DNA of 64,000 nt from Chamaelirium japonicum (taxonomy: Eukaryota; Streptophyta; Magnoliopsida; Liliales; Melanthiaceae), in contig OX393549.1 of NCBI GenBank assembly GCA_947650365.1, positions 93,870,956 through 93,934,955 of the forward strand, written 5' to 3'. Under the pieces are notes generated by a model. The model was not told the origin of the DNA. It was given only the letters and a program-made list of their open reading frames with translations, and did not search any database. Shown here in pieces: positions 23,042-36,000 of this stretch; position 1 is the stretch's first letter; the number at the start of each line of letters is the position of its first letter. The position numbers and the translations under genes are program-made.

Positions 23042-23647
23042 TAGGCGCGCCTGGGCCCACCTCATTGGACGCGCGCCTTCCTAACCCGACCCAATATACC
23101 CGACCCACCCGATCTATTAAAGGCTTCAGCCCTTCCGAGTCCCGACTCCGATCGATCGATCTCCTTTCCGGGACTCCAGCATAAACTCTAGCGGGCCAGC
23201 GGCCACTACCGGGCGTGCGCGGCAACGGGCCAGCGGCCACCACCGGGCACATGGCAACCGTCAGGTGTCCGCCCCCCTCCTCCTCTCCTCTATGGTATGG
23301 AATTTTTTTCCCTTTTTCTGCAATCAAACAAAGATGTGGCCTATAGATTAATGTATTGTAATTTTTTTTGGTACGATTGAACAATTTTGTATGTCGGAGC
23401 GGTAGCCGAGTATGCTCCTCTGTATTTTGGAGAGATAAACCCCGACAACAGCTAATTAACTTAGTTGTTGTCACTACCGAGTATGCACTTCACCTGCTCA
23501 AAAAAATCAAAAAATTTAGGCTTTTAGCTCAACTAATGCACAAAAAAACAAACATAACTTTAGCCACCCCCACCCCCACCAATCTCTCAAAAAATAAAAA
23601 TGACACAAGGCGGCGCCTAGGCTCGCCTTGCCGCTTTGACAACCTTG
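23042..23647. mobile_element. hAT-like element, 5' end lost (GGCGCGCC family)
   Basis: The right end, reversed, reads CAAGGTTGTCAAAGCGGCAA, a typical hAT end of the CAAGG type, with GGCGCGCC/GGCGCCTAGGC motifs inside both borders (about 23043-23080 and 23608-23635). The left side lacks a matching CAAGG end and no target duplication is visible. About 15 codons of transposase between ADTK and the resumed frame at 23648 are also missing. A deletion across the left junction explains both. Confidence 0.65.
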
Positions 23648-24672
23648 CTCCAAAATATAGTGATTAGTGATCAATGGGATTTATATAGAGAAGATGATGT
23701 GGGGAAAGCTTAATTTGTCAAACAAAAGGTGTTGGATGACTTATGTTGAGACAAGATAGATTATATGTTATCCTTCACAGAGCCCAACTGGACATGTTGA
23801 GAGTTGTCGATACGGACAAACTGTCTCTACATCTAGTGTATGGCATGTGGGACACAATGATTGAGAAGGTCAAAGCAGCTATATATCAATATGAGAAGAA
23901 AAGAGAAGGTGAAAAATCAAGATTTTATGAAGTGATCCATGATAGTTTGGTTGATAGGTGGAACAAAAGCAATACTCCACTTCATTGCTTAGCATACTCA
24001 TTGAATCCAAAGTAAACTCTCTAATATCTAATTCTCTAGTCTATTTTTGCTAGAATCATTCAATAATTCCAATTAGTTAGGCAATTTATTCATTTATCGT
24101 TTACTTTCTTTAGGTACTATAGCAAGGAGTGACTTGAAAGGGCTTTGAATCGTGTAGCTCCTCATATGGAGGTAGAGATCTCGGTCGAGAGAAACAAATG
24201 TATTGGAAGATTATTTTCAAGCTCGAATGAGCATCGAATGTTGAATATGGAGTTTGCAAAGTTATTGACGGCTTTGGAAGAATTTTTGGAGTATGATTCT
24301 TTGCACGATAGGGGAGAGATGTACGCTAAGATTTGGTGGGTTGTACATGGGGCTTCTACACCTACACTCCAAAGTTTGGCTTCCAAGCTTCTCGAGCAAC
24401 CTTCTTCCTCTTCGTGTTGTGAGAGGAATTGGAGCACCTACTCGTTTATTAATTCAATGCGGAGGAATAAGATAACTTCACAACGTGCCGAGTCTTTGTT
24501 CACTACAACCTTCGTTTTCTATCAAGGAGGAAGCCCACAGTATTTGCAAGGAGAGACGAAGATGTGGGATATTAGAGGGGACGCATTTGACTCTCTCAGG
24601 GACATTGTAGTTCTAGAGGTTGTGGAGCTTTCGCTTGATGAACCCGCTTTAGAGGCGATGCTTTACAAATGA

Positions 24673-24981
24673 ATACGAAGACGAAGGAAATATCAGCAAA
24701 GGCACCATCATACTTGGTGCAAATTGAATATCTTTTTTTATTTATGTGTTGGGGGTGCATGGAAGAGGGATTATGACATTATGTTTATGTTTTCGTGGTG
24801 GATGTTGGTTCTCTCTTTTGGTTGCCTAGTACTTGTTTTACTATGATATGTTAGATGATGCACTTTAGTCTTTAGCATTTGCTCTTAATCTCTTAATCGA
24901 ATTTTATGAATGGTTATATCATCTTATATTTGTTATATGTTATTTATATAAAAAAATTATATAAATATATATATTAATTGT
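24673..24981. other. 3' untranslated part of the hAT element
   Basis: AT-rich sequence between the transposase stop and the right GACACG array. No gene. Confidence 0.6.
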
Positions 24982-25079
24982 CGTGTCCTAGCCGTGTCGT
25001 GTCCTGCTTTTTTGAGAAAATATCGTGTTGCCGTGTCTGTGTTGTGTCGTGTCGCCGTGTCCGTGTCTGTGCTTCATAG

Positions 25080-26338
25080 ATGACTATGGTTAAAAAACAT
25101 TGAATGGAACTCACATTATTTACGAACATCAGAAATTAAATGACATGATAAGTTAATGGTGACATACTAATCAATACTAGAAAAAAAAAGCAACCTCTTT
25201 GATTGAATGCACTAAAAACAAGACCACAACTTTTATTACACGGGAAATGTGACAAACTAAGTGGTTTGATTAATGGGCCCACCGATAGGATGCTATAATG
25301 GACTAATAGACCTGATTAGATTGGGATACTTGTTTTATAGGCTAGAGGATATATGGGATGGTCATTAGTAAGTGGTTGGACTAAACATGGACTCAACTGA
25401 TTATAGGTCGGGCTATACCATGGTTGTGGATGGATCATGGACCATGCTCATGTCTCATTGTTTTTGTTGGGTTTCTTGGACCATGTCACACATAATCACA
25501 TGCTTCATAGGTCCAATTTGCTCTCCAAAACAGGGGTAATTTGTGGAGATTACTTCATTCAACTCTAAAGAAACTATGGATTCCTTTGCATGAACAATTC
25601 CGTATTAAAGGCTATGACATATAGTAAAGAAAAATCCAAATTAATTATGTGACACTGTGACAGCATGGTATCTGTCAGAAACTTTCAAGCTTATGCCAAC
25701 TATTTAATTAATAGTTGCAAAAGATGTTTTGGTTATTTTTTTATTTGCAGTTTATAAAAATTTCTCTTTACTTTCTGGTTGGACAGACCTCATTAGGAAC
25801 CCTCCCCTTCACTTCTTGTGCAAAAAATATATAAATGTCAAATGAAAGCAAAAAAAAAAGAAACATAGGATCTCTTAGAAAATAAGAAATGCTTGTATCC
25901 ATTCATCGCATAGATTAAATGCTTTACGTGATTACTTACCCTTCCAAAATAGATTCCATTGACTTTAAAGATGAAAACAGGATTCAGATTTTAAGTGGTT
26001 GTTGTTTACACTTTACATTTCCCATTTTTTATTCACATATTATTAATGCCAGAAAATGATGTTCTGTTTCCCTTCTGCAACTTCATTTTTATAATTGACA
26101 ATTGATTCTCTTATTAAATTCATTATTCACTAATCTAACGAGACCAATTCTAATATTACCACGTAAGAATTATGTGTCAGTTTATCCAATTTGATGAGAC
26201 ATCGGAATCAAGACGTAAGTTAAACCAGAAAAGCTATAAATTATCATAGCAATATTCACATATACAATCAGTATAGTCCAACAGTATAATCCATAAACCT
26301 AAGGAGACATAACTAAGAAAATGGTAAGATATAATTAC
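25080..26338. other. TAF1 intron sequence, no gene seen
   Basis: AT-rich intron sequence between the hAT and TAF1 exon 2. No repeats with clear borders. Confidence 0.6.
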
Positions 26339-26445
26339 CTCATCAAGATAATCAACATCAAGATCACCAGAGCCGTCAACGTTACCAAACATAAATCCCA
26401 AAAGCTGATTCCCACCACCATGCTCCTCATAATCATCATCGTCAT
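26339..26445 (-). CDS. TAF1: TAF1 coding exon 2 (TBP-binding motif)
   Basis: This 107-base exon encodes, after a split Asp codon, DDDDYEEHGGGNQLLGFMFG followed by NVDGSGDLDVDYLDE. The GFMFGNVD-G-GDLD-DYLDE pattern is the TAND-like TBP-binding motif of TAF1. Acceptor is AATTTGGCAG (26446-26455) and donor is GAG|GTAATT. It starts in phase 1: the G at the end of exon 1 plus AT here gives Asp. It ends in phase 0. There is no ATG at its 5' border, only TTG, which is why an upstream exon is required. The upstream intron is 15,211 bp. Confidence 0.92.
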
Positions 26446-27689
26446 CTGCCAAATTAAAAGCTGAATAAGACGATATAATACTATGAGGAGATCAAAAGTT
26501 TTAAGAATCAAAGCAGAAGGAATCCCTGCAGGTAACAATAAATGGTGTCATGGAATACGATGAAATGAATAGGCAGCAGAATGATCAAACTACAAAGTAA
26601 CTTCAGTAACCATTCTAAACAATAAAATGAAGCTTGGATTAGAAGATTCAAAAATCTGCACAAAATTTAACCTCATTACAGATGGGACACATACCCTTTA
26701 CCGATTTTACTAGAGTTCCATAATTAATTGGTGAACCCAGGCAGACTTAGGACTCCAGAAAATATGGTTACTCTTGAAAGGTGCTTTATCCTAGGATCCC
26801 CATTTTACCTTTTCTAGAAGACATCTCCATTCCAAACACTTTTGTACTTCATCTATAGAAAAGGCATCATACCACACAACTCACCACTAAATGAGCAGGT
26901 CTTCTAGCATATTTTTGGAGACTCTTACCAAATCTCTACTAAATAAAGAAATAGGCTTATGAAAAAAAATTCCGTTGATATCCCTAAAATAACAATACAA
27001 GGGGGATGATACAGGGTGTGGGGTAGCTACCCGTACAAAAATTGAGGGCTTAAGAATCTTTTTCAGCCCCCTATCCAACTTTTTTTTGTGTGTGTGTGTA
27101 TGTTATAGGGGGGCAGGGGGAGGGGGAGGGGGAGGTGTTACTATCACCCCATGGATACCTCTCCCAACTGAATTGATGAACGCACCCCAAGGTTTTTCCC
27201 ATTCCGCTAGTTCCACACCTCATTTAAGGGTTAGTAGAAACAATAGTGAGGTGATACTAGTGGGGGGGCTGGTCAACAAAAACAGCCCTATAAAGACACA
27301 TGTTAATTATTTCAATCGTCCGATGTAGGCGCCTTAGGTCTCGATCCCCTCTTCGCAGACGTGCGTAGCATGTGCCGATACTAGTGTGCATCGATGCAAG
27401 AGTAGACGGGAGGAAACCATATACTCGAGGCTCTTAAAGCACGTATCAGATATGATTTCTTTAAACCGTTATTCGCCCCCTTTCACAACGTGAGATTGTT
27501 GTCAGGTTACCAGCGAATTGCTAATAAAATATGACAAGCCTTTGTGGTTCTGCACTCAGCAAAAGTAAAGAAACCATTCTTCGAACTCTGACACATTTAG
27601 AACAATTTTGGCAGAGTTGTTTGTAGGAGAAGAGAGAGATGGACTCTATTTCGGAATTGTCTTTTCAGGGTTGGTATGGGCTTTTTTTT
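26446..27689. other. TAF1 intron sequence with G-rich tract, no gene seen
   Basis: A (GT)n run followed by a G-rich stretch at about 27079-27136. The portion from about 27320 to 27690 may be the outer part of the Copia B 3' LTR, but no second copy is available to prove it. Confidence 0.5.
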
Positions 27690-28305
27690 ATAGAACCCGA
27701 GGCACCCCTTGATTGGTAATAGAATGCACTGGTTGACTAGCCAACAGGTACCAGGAAGCACCCCTTGGTCCAACTGTTAGGCCCAAGCTGTCCCGGCCCA
27801 CTTAGCCAACGGGTGCCTCCAAGCATCTTTTGGGCCAACCGCCAGTCCAGTCCAACGGGTTGTAACCGCCCACACTTGGGCCGACCCGATCCACTGGGTC
27901 ATCGAGTCAACTTGACTCTAACTCGTACTCGAGTGACCAAATAAACACAATCGGACCTAGTATAAGACAAATAAAAAGGCACTGGCTCTTGGAAACGATG
28001 CGATCATGCTAAGTGCAAAGTGTGCCTAATAAGCACCTCTAGCGCCCTATAGCTCATTGTCCACGTCATGTGTACACGTGCACGATGCGATGCACAGCAT
28101 CGGGCATGGGTCAAGTGCACCACAAAACACCCATTTGTTCCTTCCATACAAATAAGCGAGAGGAGTTTCCATATATATAAACATCTTATTTCTTTACCTC
28201 AAGCAATGTTAGACTAAAGTTCTCATCCAAGAAAGAGAGAATTGAAGGGAAAGAGGTTAGATGAAAACATTTTACTTGGGTCAAAGAGTTTTGGTGGGAA
28301 GTTTA

Positions 28306-30263
28306 TGTTGTAGCTCGTGTGTCCTTAGCGTGGATTTTCTGTATTAACATTAATAAAGATGCCTTTGGTTATTGCTTTAATTAGAATACTACTATGGTAT
28401 ATGTTAATACACATATAATAAAGGACCCTAGGGAACACAGTAGGCCACTGAGACGCATGGTGGATCCATGCTTGGGAGACCCAATGGACCAGTTGTGTGT
28501 AGACCTAGAACTAGTTCACAGCTTAGGTGATGCCGGTCGCTTCACCGAGAACAAGTTGTTGGCAGGTAGAAGATGTGGTGAAGTCTCCACCACGGGAACG
28601 TGAGATTCTCATTCACCTGACCAAGCACGATGATCGTGTTGAACAGGAACCAAGACGGTGCACAGTTCAGTGATTCAGACACTGGTGCATAAACCGTCTT
28701 ACTGCTATAGATAATCTGTCCTTAACCCTGAGGGATCATGTACATTGGGCTAACCAGTTGTGTGGTGCTTTGATGTGCCAACGTGTATGGACCTTCCATA
28801 GTCCAATACCACGGTACGTTGGGTTACCCGGCTGGCGCTTGAGTGACATGTAATCCCTACAGGTTATCCGACGTCCAGTGTTGGATGGGTGCATTTTGAT
28901 GAGTCAATCTGTCCACACAGTTAACCCAGGCCTGGTGGTTGTCAGTATGACTGACGATGTTCCGGATGCTAGGCATAGCACCGGAAGGTGTGTGGTGTTA
29001 TAGATGACAAGTCATCAATTCCTAGTCAGATGATCGATCGGGATCTGATGGTGCTCCCCACCGCCCGAGTCGTATCATGGCACCAATAATAGGAGGGACT
29101 AAGGATTATCGGAGTATAGTAGAGAACAGGGTTACGAGGGAGTAACATAAGTTTAGGATCACTAGAGTTCAACTCGCGTCATACTCTGGGTGGCTGCGCG
29201 GGTTAATCGGATTAGGACTGATTAACGAAACTTTTGGTGTGTCACCGGAACAATTAATCAGGGATCCGGTTGGAACTAGAGATCCCGAACCCTGAAGGTT
29301 CCACCCTGTCGTTGCGTATAGGAATTGTTCCCCGACCTGGTTGGATACGTTGGATGCGAAGTAGCGCGATGGAGCGCAAGCCCAGAGCCTAAGAACCTAA
29401 TTCACATGTGTTAGGGGCCGTAGGGGTATTTTGGTAAATACTGAAATATGGCTCAGAACACATTGAATATGGATCTTAGAATGAGCGGAATAATTCCAGG
29501 AGCTCATAGGCACTGACGGAACTCGATTCCGAGTAACACACCTCACTCAGTCTCTCTTTCAGTTTTTCACTTTTCGTGAAAGGCGTTTTCGTCCAGGCTT
29601 CACGATAGACACTTGGAAACCCTAAAAACCGCCCCTTCTCATCCCTATCTACTAGGGGCCGGCCCTAGATTGCTTGGAGCACTAGGAGACCGGCCCTATA
29701 AGAGGTAAAGAGAGGGAGGGGCCGGCCTAAGCTCTCCCCCTCTCCTAATACCCGAACTCCCTCCCCTCTCTCCCTCTCCAAGGTTTCGGCCAAGGAAGAA
29801 AGAGGAAGAAGAAGGAAGAAGAAGGAAGAAGGAGGAAGGAAGGAGAAGGAAGAAGAGAGAAAGAGAAGGAGGAGATCTCGCGGCTAGCCATCGTCTTCGC
29901 AACGAATTCCTCCGTCGGCTCGTAATCCTTGCACTCAGAGACGGGATTTCGAGGATTCCTCAATTCGCAAAGGACAATGTGCTATCCGACAGCTTCCCTT
30001 GCGATTCAAGTGCGGTTCTTCATTGTTCCGTCCTCTCCGGATCATAGATCCATAAGGTATGATGATTCTAAACACCTAACTAGATACATGCATGTCTTCC
30101 GTAGATCGTAGTATGCCTCTAGGGTGTCCGCACATATGCTAGGATCATAGATTTGCATGTAGATTGTTTTGTAGAATTAATTGTAATGAAACATACACCG
30201 TATGATCTTCGGATCTATCTTTTGCTTCCGCTGCAACTCTGATAAGCGGATTCAATTCCAACA
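28306..30263 (+). repeat. Copia C 5' LTR
   Basis: About 1.96 kb starting TGTTGTAGCTCG and ending TTCCAACA. It contains a purine-rich GAAGGAAGAAG tract near 29790-29870. Apparent open frames inside are not genes. Confidence 0.93.
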
Positions 30264-30265
30264 AT

Positions 30266-30277
30266 TGGTATCAGAGC
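30266..30277 (+). promoter_or_regulatory. Primer-binding site of Copia C
   Basis: TGGTATCAGAGC two bases after the 5' LTR, the standard plant Copia site complementary to initiator Met-tRNA. Confidence 0.95.
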
Positions 30278-32220
30278 ACGCTTTGGTGTGTGTTTCATGC
30301 ATGAATTCATGAAAACATCATGTGAATATATGATGGCATATGTTTTCGTCGAGGTTCGGTGTAGATCATGCATATGGATTGTGCTATGTATCGTCTTTTT
30401 GCAGGAGCCGCGCTGAATAGTAATCTGTGATTGCATGCTTCCGGGGGTCGGACCCCGGATTTAATTTTGCATTGATTATTATTATGCTTGTGTTTTTTTA
30501 AGGCTCTAGATGGGCGAGGGTGGAGGCTAACCACCCTCGGATCCCTGGCCATGTTTCTAGGATTGTTTCTTTTTCTTTCTAGCGAAATTGTACACGAACG
30601 AGCACTTGCTCGGAGCGTGTTAGTTTTTCGGTCACAGGAAGAAGGAGATGATGCTACATCCACGGTTCGGGCAAGCGGTACCATGGCGTGCAAAGACCCG
30701 ACGAAAGCGTGCACGTTGGCGATGATGGGGATCATCGTCAGAGATCATGCAGAACGGAAAAGCAGGATATCTTGGCTGTGCTATTCAGGTTCAGGGGTCG
30801 GACCCTGTACTTGATTCAGTTTGGATGTTATTTCTGTTGATTCTATTTTCTTAGTGTTTAGAGAACCCCGATAATAACGTGATTATCTATCTTGCTTGTG
30901 AGTTTGTCTCTAGATCAGGCTTAGGGATAGTACTAAGCTTATGGATTCATCGGTGTCTCTATATGGTTCTAACACGTGCGAATCCGGTGGCTAGCTAAAA
31001 GGAAAGGTGGTAACCGCCCTCGTGGTAGTTCAGGTAGCCAAGTACTGTGCACCGAGATAGACGCAGTGTTAGATTTGTTTAGAGATAATTAATGTCTCCA
31101 TAAGAAGTATGATAACCCTAGTGGGATGCCCTTTCCCCACGTGGTCCTAGCGACCAAGTTAGATTAGGATTTCACTGTGTGATACCCGTTTCTAGATGAT
31201 GTTTGATGGTAGTATGAACTCATCACGATTTGGTTATGCCACCATTAGGTTGAGGTCCGGCGGAGGTTGTCGGATGTCCCTCTTTGGCCAGCATCGAAAC
31301 CTGTAATGAGATGAGGTCTACTATGACATCAGGCATCAAATTGTGAACGAGACGTCATTCTAGTGGGAGTCCTTTCCACGTTGACCTTAGGCTAGGCTCC
31401 AGATCTTAGGATTATGGGCAAACTAGTGAAGTATCGGGATCCTTGGAATCTATGCAATGTGATCCTTGTAAGAAAGGCAAAAGCTGAGTATTCGTGGTAG
31501 GGACTATGATATTTTTCGAGGATACTCATGCTTTGCGGGAAGGTTTATAAGCCTAGTGGGAACACGGTAAACCAGGGTCTAAGTCTAGAAGGTCGTGACC
31601 TTTCTAGATATGCATAAAACCTCATAAAGAAGGGATGTGTAAGAGGTTCTCTCCAAAGGGGATCCCCTGGCCTCCACAATCAACCGGCTAAGGGTCTGGG
31701 TGGGAGGTACGCAGTTCGATATTCCCACCGGGTGAGAGCTGTGTTTCCTTCCATGCTGGTTCGCCTAGTGGTTTCCTACGGGACATGGAGGATGCCGGTG
31801 GCAGTGGGTGACGGTTTTTTTCCTGCACCGCGGGAGCCTATGAATCCCCTGCCGACACCACCTAGATTTGTGGGAAGCATCCGAAAGCTTGTGTGATGCC
31901 GCCGTTGCTGCGCACACGGGTCACATAAAGCTGGCCAAAAGAAGACTGGGAGGTCTTTCAGTTTACCATGGGTAATTCTGATGAAGACTGGGTCATAAAA
32001 ACCCCGTTGGCAGAAGCGGTTGCATGCTCTCACCGAGATGTTGTCTCCAATTCAAGACCGATAGTCTCAGTGCTCGAGCCCAGGGAATTTAGATTCCTGG
32101 ATGTCTCCACTTGAGGTAGTGAAGACATAGCGGCTAGAGTAAACATTATATATTTCTAAATTCCATGAAATAGATTGTAGTAAACCCTAATTTTGCTTTG
32201 AACCATTGTTTACAGAAATC
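30278..32220 (+). other. Copia C leader, no gene seen
   Basis: A 1.9-kb region between primer site and gag start. Unusually long for a Copia leader. Two copies of GGGGTCGGACCC-like sequence (30444 and 30794) stand out. No protein similarity recognised. Confidence 0.6.
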
Positions 32221-33034
32221 ATGACCAAGCTCGACCCCCTTGCCTCCATCCTTAATGATAACAAACTTACGGGACCAAACTACGAGGGCTGGAAGCGTAA
32301 CCTGATGCTCGTCCAAAGGGTTGGCAAGCACACAATTGCCCTAAGTACCCCTCAACTGGCCATGCCGGGACCAAGTGCAACTGAGGCTCAGTTGAAGGAA
32401 TAGAAAGACTGGCTAGATGCTGATGAGATGTACAAGTGCTACATAGTGGCATCCTTGCAGACCGTCCTTCAGAAGCAAGTCGAAGACATGGCCTTCGCTT
32501 CAGACATGATACTCTACCTAAAGGAAATGTTCGAGGGTCATAGTCAGGTAACTCGTTACCTGACCATCAAGAAATTGGTGTCCACGAAGATGGCAGAAGG
32601 GGACTTTAGTTCGGGATCATATGCTGAAATTGTTTGGCTATGTGAATGAGCTTGGTTCCTTCGATGTCATCTTGGATGCAGAGATCCAGACCGACATTTT
32701 CCTCGCGTCTCTGTCAGGAGCGTTTGAGGGCTTTGTTAACAACTTTAACCTTAACCGGTTGGAGATGTCTAACGCAGAGCTCCTAGCGGCGCTCCAGGCG
32801 GCAGAGGACGGGATGAAGGCAGGAGCCCAATCACTGAACGTAGAGCGGAATTCTTCTCTGAAAGCCAAAGGCAAGTTTCAGAAAAGAAAGTCTAAGAAAC
32901 CCGTGAAGATAGACCAGGTGCAGTTACAGGTTCTTAAGCAGAATGGTCCGGCGAAGTCCCAAAGGAAAATGTTTCTGATGCGGCAAGAAGGGGCACTGGA
33001 AGGGCGACTGCCGCGCGGCTCCCAAGAAGGCTGA
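32221..33034 (+). pseudogene. Copia C gag (broken)
   Basis: Starts ATG 32221 with MTKLDPLASILNDNKLTGPN, a normal Copia gag N-terminus (the LNGPNYxxWKRN pattern). A TAG at 32401-32403 interrupts the frame. Translation then continues as KDWLDADEMYKCYIVASLQT until a frame change near 32610-32640 into the segment LFGYVNELGSFDVILDAEIQ. Another frame change precedes the zinc knuckle, where C-F-stop-C-GKKG-H-WKGD-C (32970-33011) keeps all CX2CX4HX4C ligands but has TGA at 32976-32978. Capsid function is lost. Confidence 0.88.
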
Positions 33035-33084
33035 GACAGGTATATCTCAAATCAACATAGTGGAATCCCTTGTAGCATCCAGTT

Positions 33085-36000
33085 CTCCAGTTTCATGGAT
33101 TGTGGATTCTGGTTCCACTAACCATACTTGCAATAATTTGCAGGGGTTCAAGGAGAAAAAAACTGGGTGATGGGGAGATGATCCTAAGCATGGGAACTGA
33201 GGCCGTCGCAGAGGCTGAAGCAGTTGGAGATGTCGTCTTGCAGTTTCTTGATGGAAGAAGTTTATTACTTAGAGACATACTTTATGTACCGTCCTTGAAA
33301 CGAAACTTAATTTCTGTTTCCTTATTGAATAATGAAGGTTTTTCAATTTTATTTGATACTTCTGGTGTGTCAATTAAATTGAATGGTTCCTTTGTTTGTA
33401 AGGGAAAGACACAGAATGGTCTCTATGTAATTAACTCTAATCATAAGCAGGATAACATAACTGAAGCATGTGTGGTTAATTCATCTAAAAGAAAAAATCC
33501 CTCAGATAATCCAACACTCCTTTGGCATCTAAGGCTTGGACACATAGCCTCAGACAGGATTCACAGGTTGGTTAAGGTAGGACTCTTAAGTCCAGATATT
33601 TCAGAAAGCCTACCGACGTGTGAGTCTTGCCTGGAAGGCAAGATGACTAAAAGATCTTTCCGAGCCAAAAGTAGCAGATATCATGAGGTATTAGAGTTGG
33701 TACACACTGATGTATGTGGGCCCATAAGTGTCCGTGCCATAAAAGGCTTCGAGTATTTCATCACCTTCACGGATAATCACTCAAGGTTTGGATACATATA
33801 CCTAATGCGGCGGAAGTCTGAATCCTTTGATAAGTTCAAGGAGTTCAGAGCTGAAGCAGAAAAGCAGACGGGTAAAAGTATCAAGTCTCTTCGATCGGAT
33901 CGAGGAGACGAATACCTATCGGATGAATTTATTGGGTACCTGCGTGAGCATGGGATCGTATCCTAGTTGACTGCGCTAGGGACACCGCAACAAAACGGTG
34001 TATCTGAGAGAAGAAACCGAACTTTGTTAGACATGGTTCGGACTATGATGAGTTATACCACATTGCCACCTAGTTTTTGGGGATATGCCCTAGAGACGGC
34101 AGCATATACTTTGAACTTTGTTCCATCAAAGTCAGTACCCCTAACTCCTTGGGAGCTGTGGTTGAAGCGAAAGCCAAACCTACAGCACTTTAGGATTTGG
34201 GGTTGTCCAGCACATGTGCGAAAGGACAAGCGAGATAAGATGGAGTCAAAAACTAAGGTATGTCTGTTCGTTGGGTATCCAAAAGGGACAAAGGGTGGTT
34301 TATTTTATGATCCTGAGGATAGAAAGGTTGTCGTCTCGACGAACGCCGTATTCCTGGAGCAGGATTATTTAATAGACCAAAAGCCCACCAGTAAAGTAGT
34401 TCTTGAAGAATTGCTTGGTACTGATGGGAGTACGCAGACAGAAAACGTAGTGGGAGCCGATACCACTAAGATAAACGATACTGTAGAATCGACTCCTATG
34501 GAACCACCGCAGACTCGTCGCAGTGGGAGGACCACAAGTGCTCCTGATAGATACATTGGAGAAGCCTTCATGGTAGATCCAGAGTTTCATGAGGATGATC
34601 CTCTGAACTATGACGAAGCGATGGTATCCTCTGACCATGCAGCATGGCAGGAAGCCATGGAGGCAGAACTGACATCGATGTCCCAAAACTCGGTCTGACA
34701 CTTGTAACACCACCTCACAACATTAAACCTGTTGGATGTAAGTGGGTGTACAAAAGAAAAAGAGGTCCGGATGGTACCTTTGAGACTTACAAAGCTAGAC
34801 TAGTCGCTAAGGGTTATACCCAGCGAGAAGAGATCGACTATGACGAAACCTTTTCGCCAGTGGCTATGCTTAAGTCTATCCGGATTCTCTTGTCCATTGC
34901 AGCCCATTATGATTGGGAGATCTGGCAAATGGACGTCAAGACCGCATTCCTCAATGGGGATTTGGAAGAAGACATCTATATGTCTCAGCCTTCAGGCTTT
35001 GTCGCAAAAGGTCAGGAAAGTCTGGTGTGCAAGTTGCAAAGGTCTATTTATGGACTGAAGCAAGCATCCAGAAGTTGGAACATGCGTTTTGATCAGGCTA
35101 TCCAGTCTTATGGATTTGATCAGAACGTGGATGAACCATGTGTTTATAAAAGAAGCGATAAGACTGCAGTAGTTTTTCTAATGCTTTACGTAGACGATAT
35201 CCTGCTCATTGGAAACGATGTTGGAACGATGTCTACAGTGAAGGTGTGGTTATCCTCTCAATTTGACATGAAAGACCTGGGTGAAGCGAGTTATGTTCTG
35301 GGGATCAAGGTAACTCGAGATCGCCAGAACAAGACTCTCTCGCTGTCACAGTCAGCCTACATAGATACTATTTTGGTCAGATTCAGTATGCACAACTCCA
35401 AGAAGGGACTGGTTCCATTCAGACATGGAATGAAATTGTCCAAGGATCAGGGTCCTAAGACTCCTGAGGAGAGGGCAGAGATGCAAAAGATACCTTATGC
35501 TTCGGTTGTAGGAAGTCTGATGTATGCTATGCAGTGCACGAGACCAGATATATGCTATGCAATAGGCATGATGGGCAGGTATCAGTCAAATCCGGGTCCA
35601 GGGCACTGGACTGCTGTGAAAAGTATACTCAAGTATCTCCGTAGGACGAGAGATTATAAGTTAGTTTACTCTTCACAGGAACTGATGCCGATTGGATATA
35701 CAGATTCTGACTTTGCGTCAGATCCGGAATCCAGGAGATCGACGTCAGGGTTTGTGTTTTCATTAGAAGGAGCTGTCAGTTGGAGGAGCGTGAAGCAGGG
35801 ATACATCGCGGATTCGACGACAGAGGCTGAGTACGTTGCGGCATGCAAATCACCTAAGGAGGCGGTGTGGCTCAAAAAGTTCCTCATGGACTTAGGATGC
35901 GTACCGGAAGCTCAAGATCCTATTGTCCTTTACTGTGACAATAGTGGAGCGGTAGCACAATCCAAGGAGCCAAGATATCACCATAAGAGCAAACATATCG

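Larger units (their letters stand above)
21100..24672 (+). pseudogene. hAT transposase (DUF659 and hATC), broken
   Basis: Remnant of a plant hAT transposase. In order: an N-terminal block ending FYSVGLPFHLARTPYYVSSY (about 21304-21375), the first catalytic Asp within IVCDGWTDA (about 22536-22573, followed by a stop), the DUF659 core with RRPFVNFMAV and INETIIEVGSQNVVQ (22577-22740), a second-Asp region reading TDNAPCV in a shifted frame (about 22744), LRVVDTDKLSLHLVYGMWDT (about 23800-23860), and the C-terminal dimerisation domain SSSCCERNWSTYSFINSMRR with the conserved Glu (about 24404-24470). A 102-bp GT-AG intron (24012-24113) joins LNPK to YYSKE. Right after it a TGA (24130-24132) stands where a Trp codon is expected. 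The BED finger is not recognisable. It is inactive. Confidence 0.87.
20112..25079 (+). mobile_element. Large hAT transposon (GACACG-array family), degenerate
   Basis: About 4.97 kb between CTGGGAAGCACGGACAC and, reversed from the right end, CTATGAAGCACAGACAC (14 of 17 positions match). Left subterminal array of GACACG/CGTGTC at 20120-20275 and right array at about 24982-25072. The flanking 8-mers (GTGCCCAC and ATGACTAT) match at only four positions, so the target duplication is eroded or the left border is slightly off. It encloses a broken hAT transposase (21.1-24.67 kb) and two later insertions (21393-22402 and about 23042-23647). Its outer ends equal those of the small hAT at 1201-1908. 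Confidence 0.85.

Noticed and set aside
29696-29963. Minus-strand frames in the Copia C LTRs
   Set aside because: They occur in both LTRs, are Leu/Ser/Phe-rich from a GAAGGA tract and have no family similarity.
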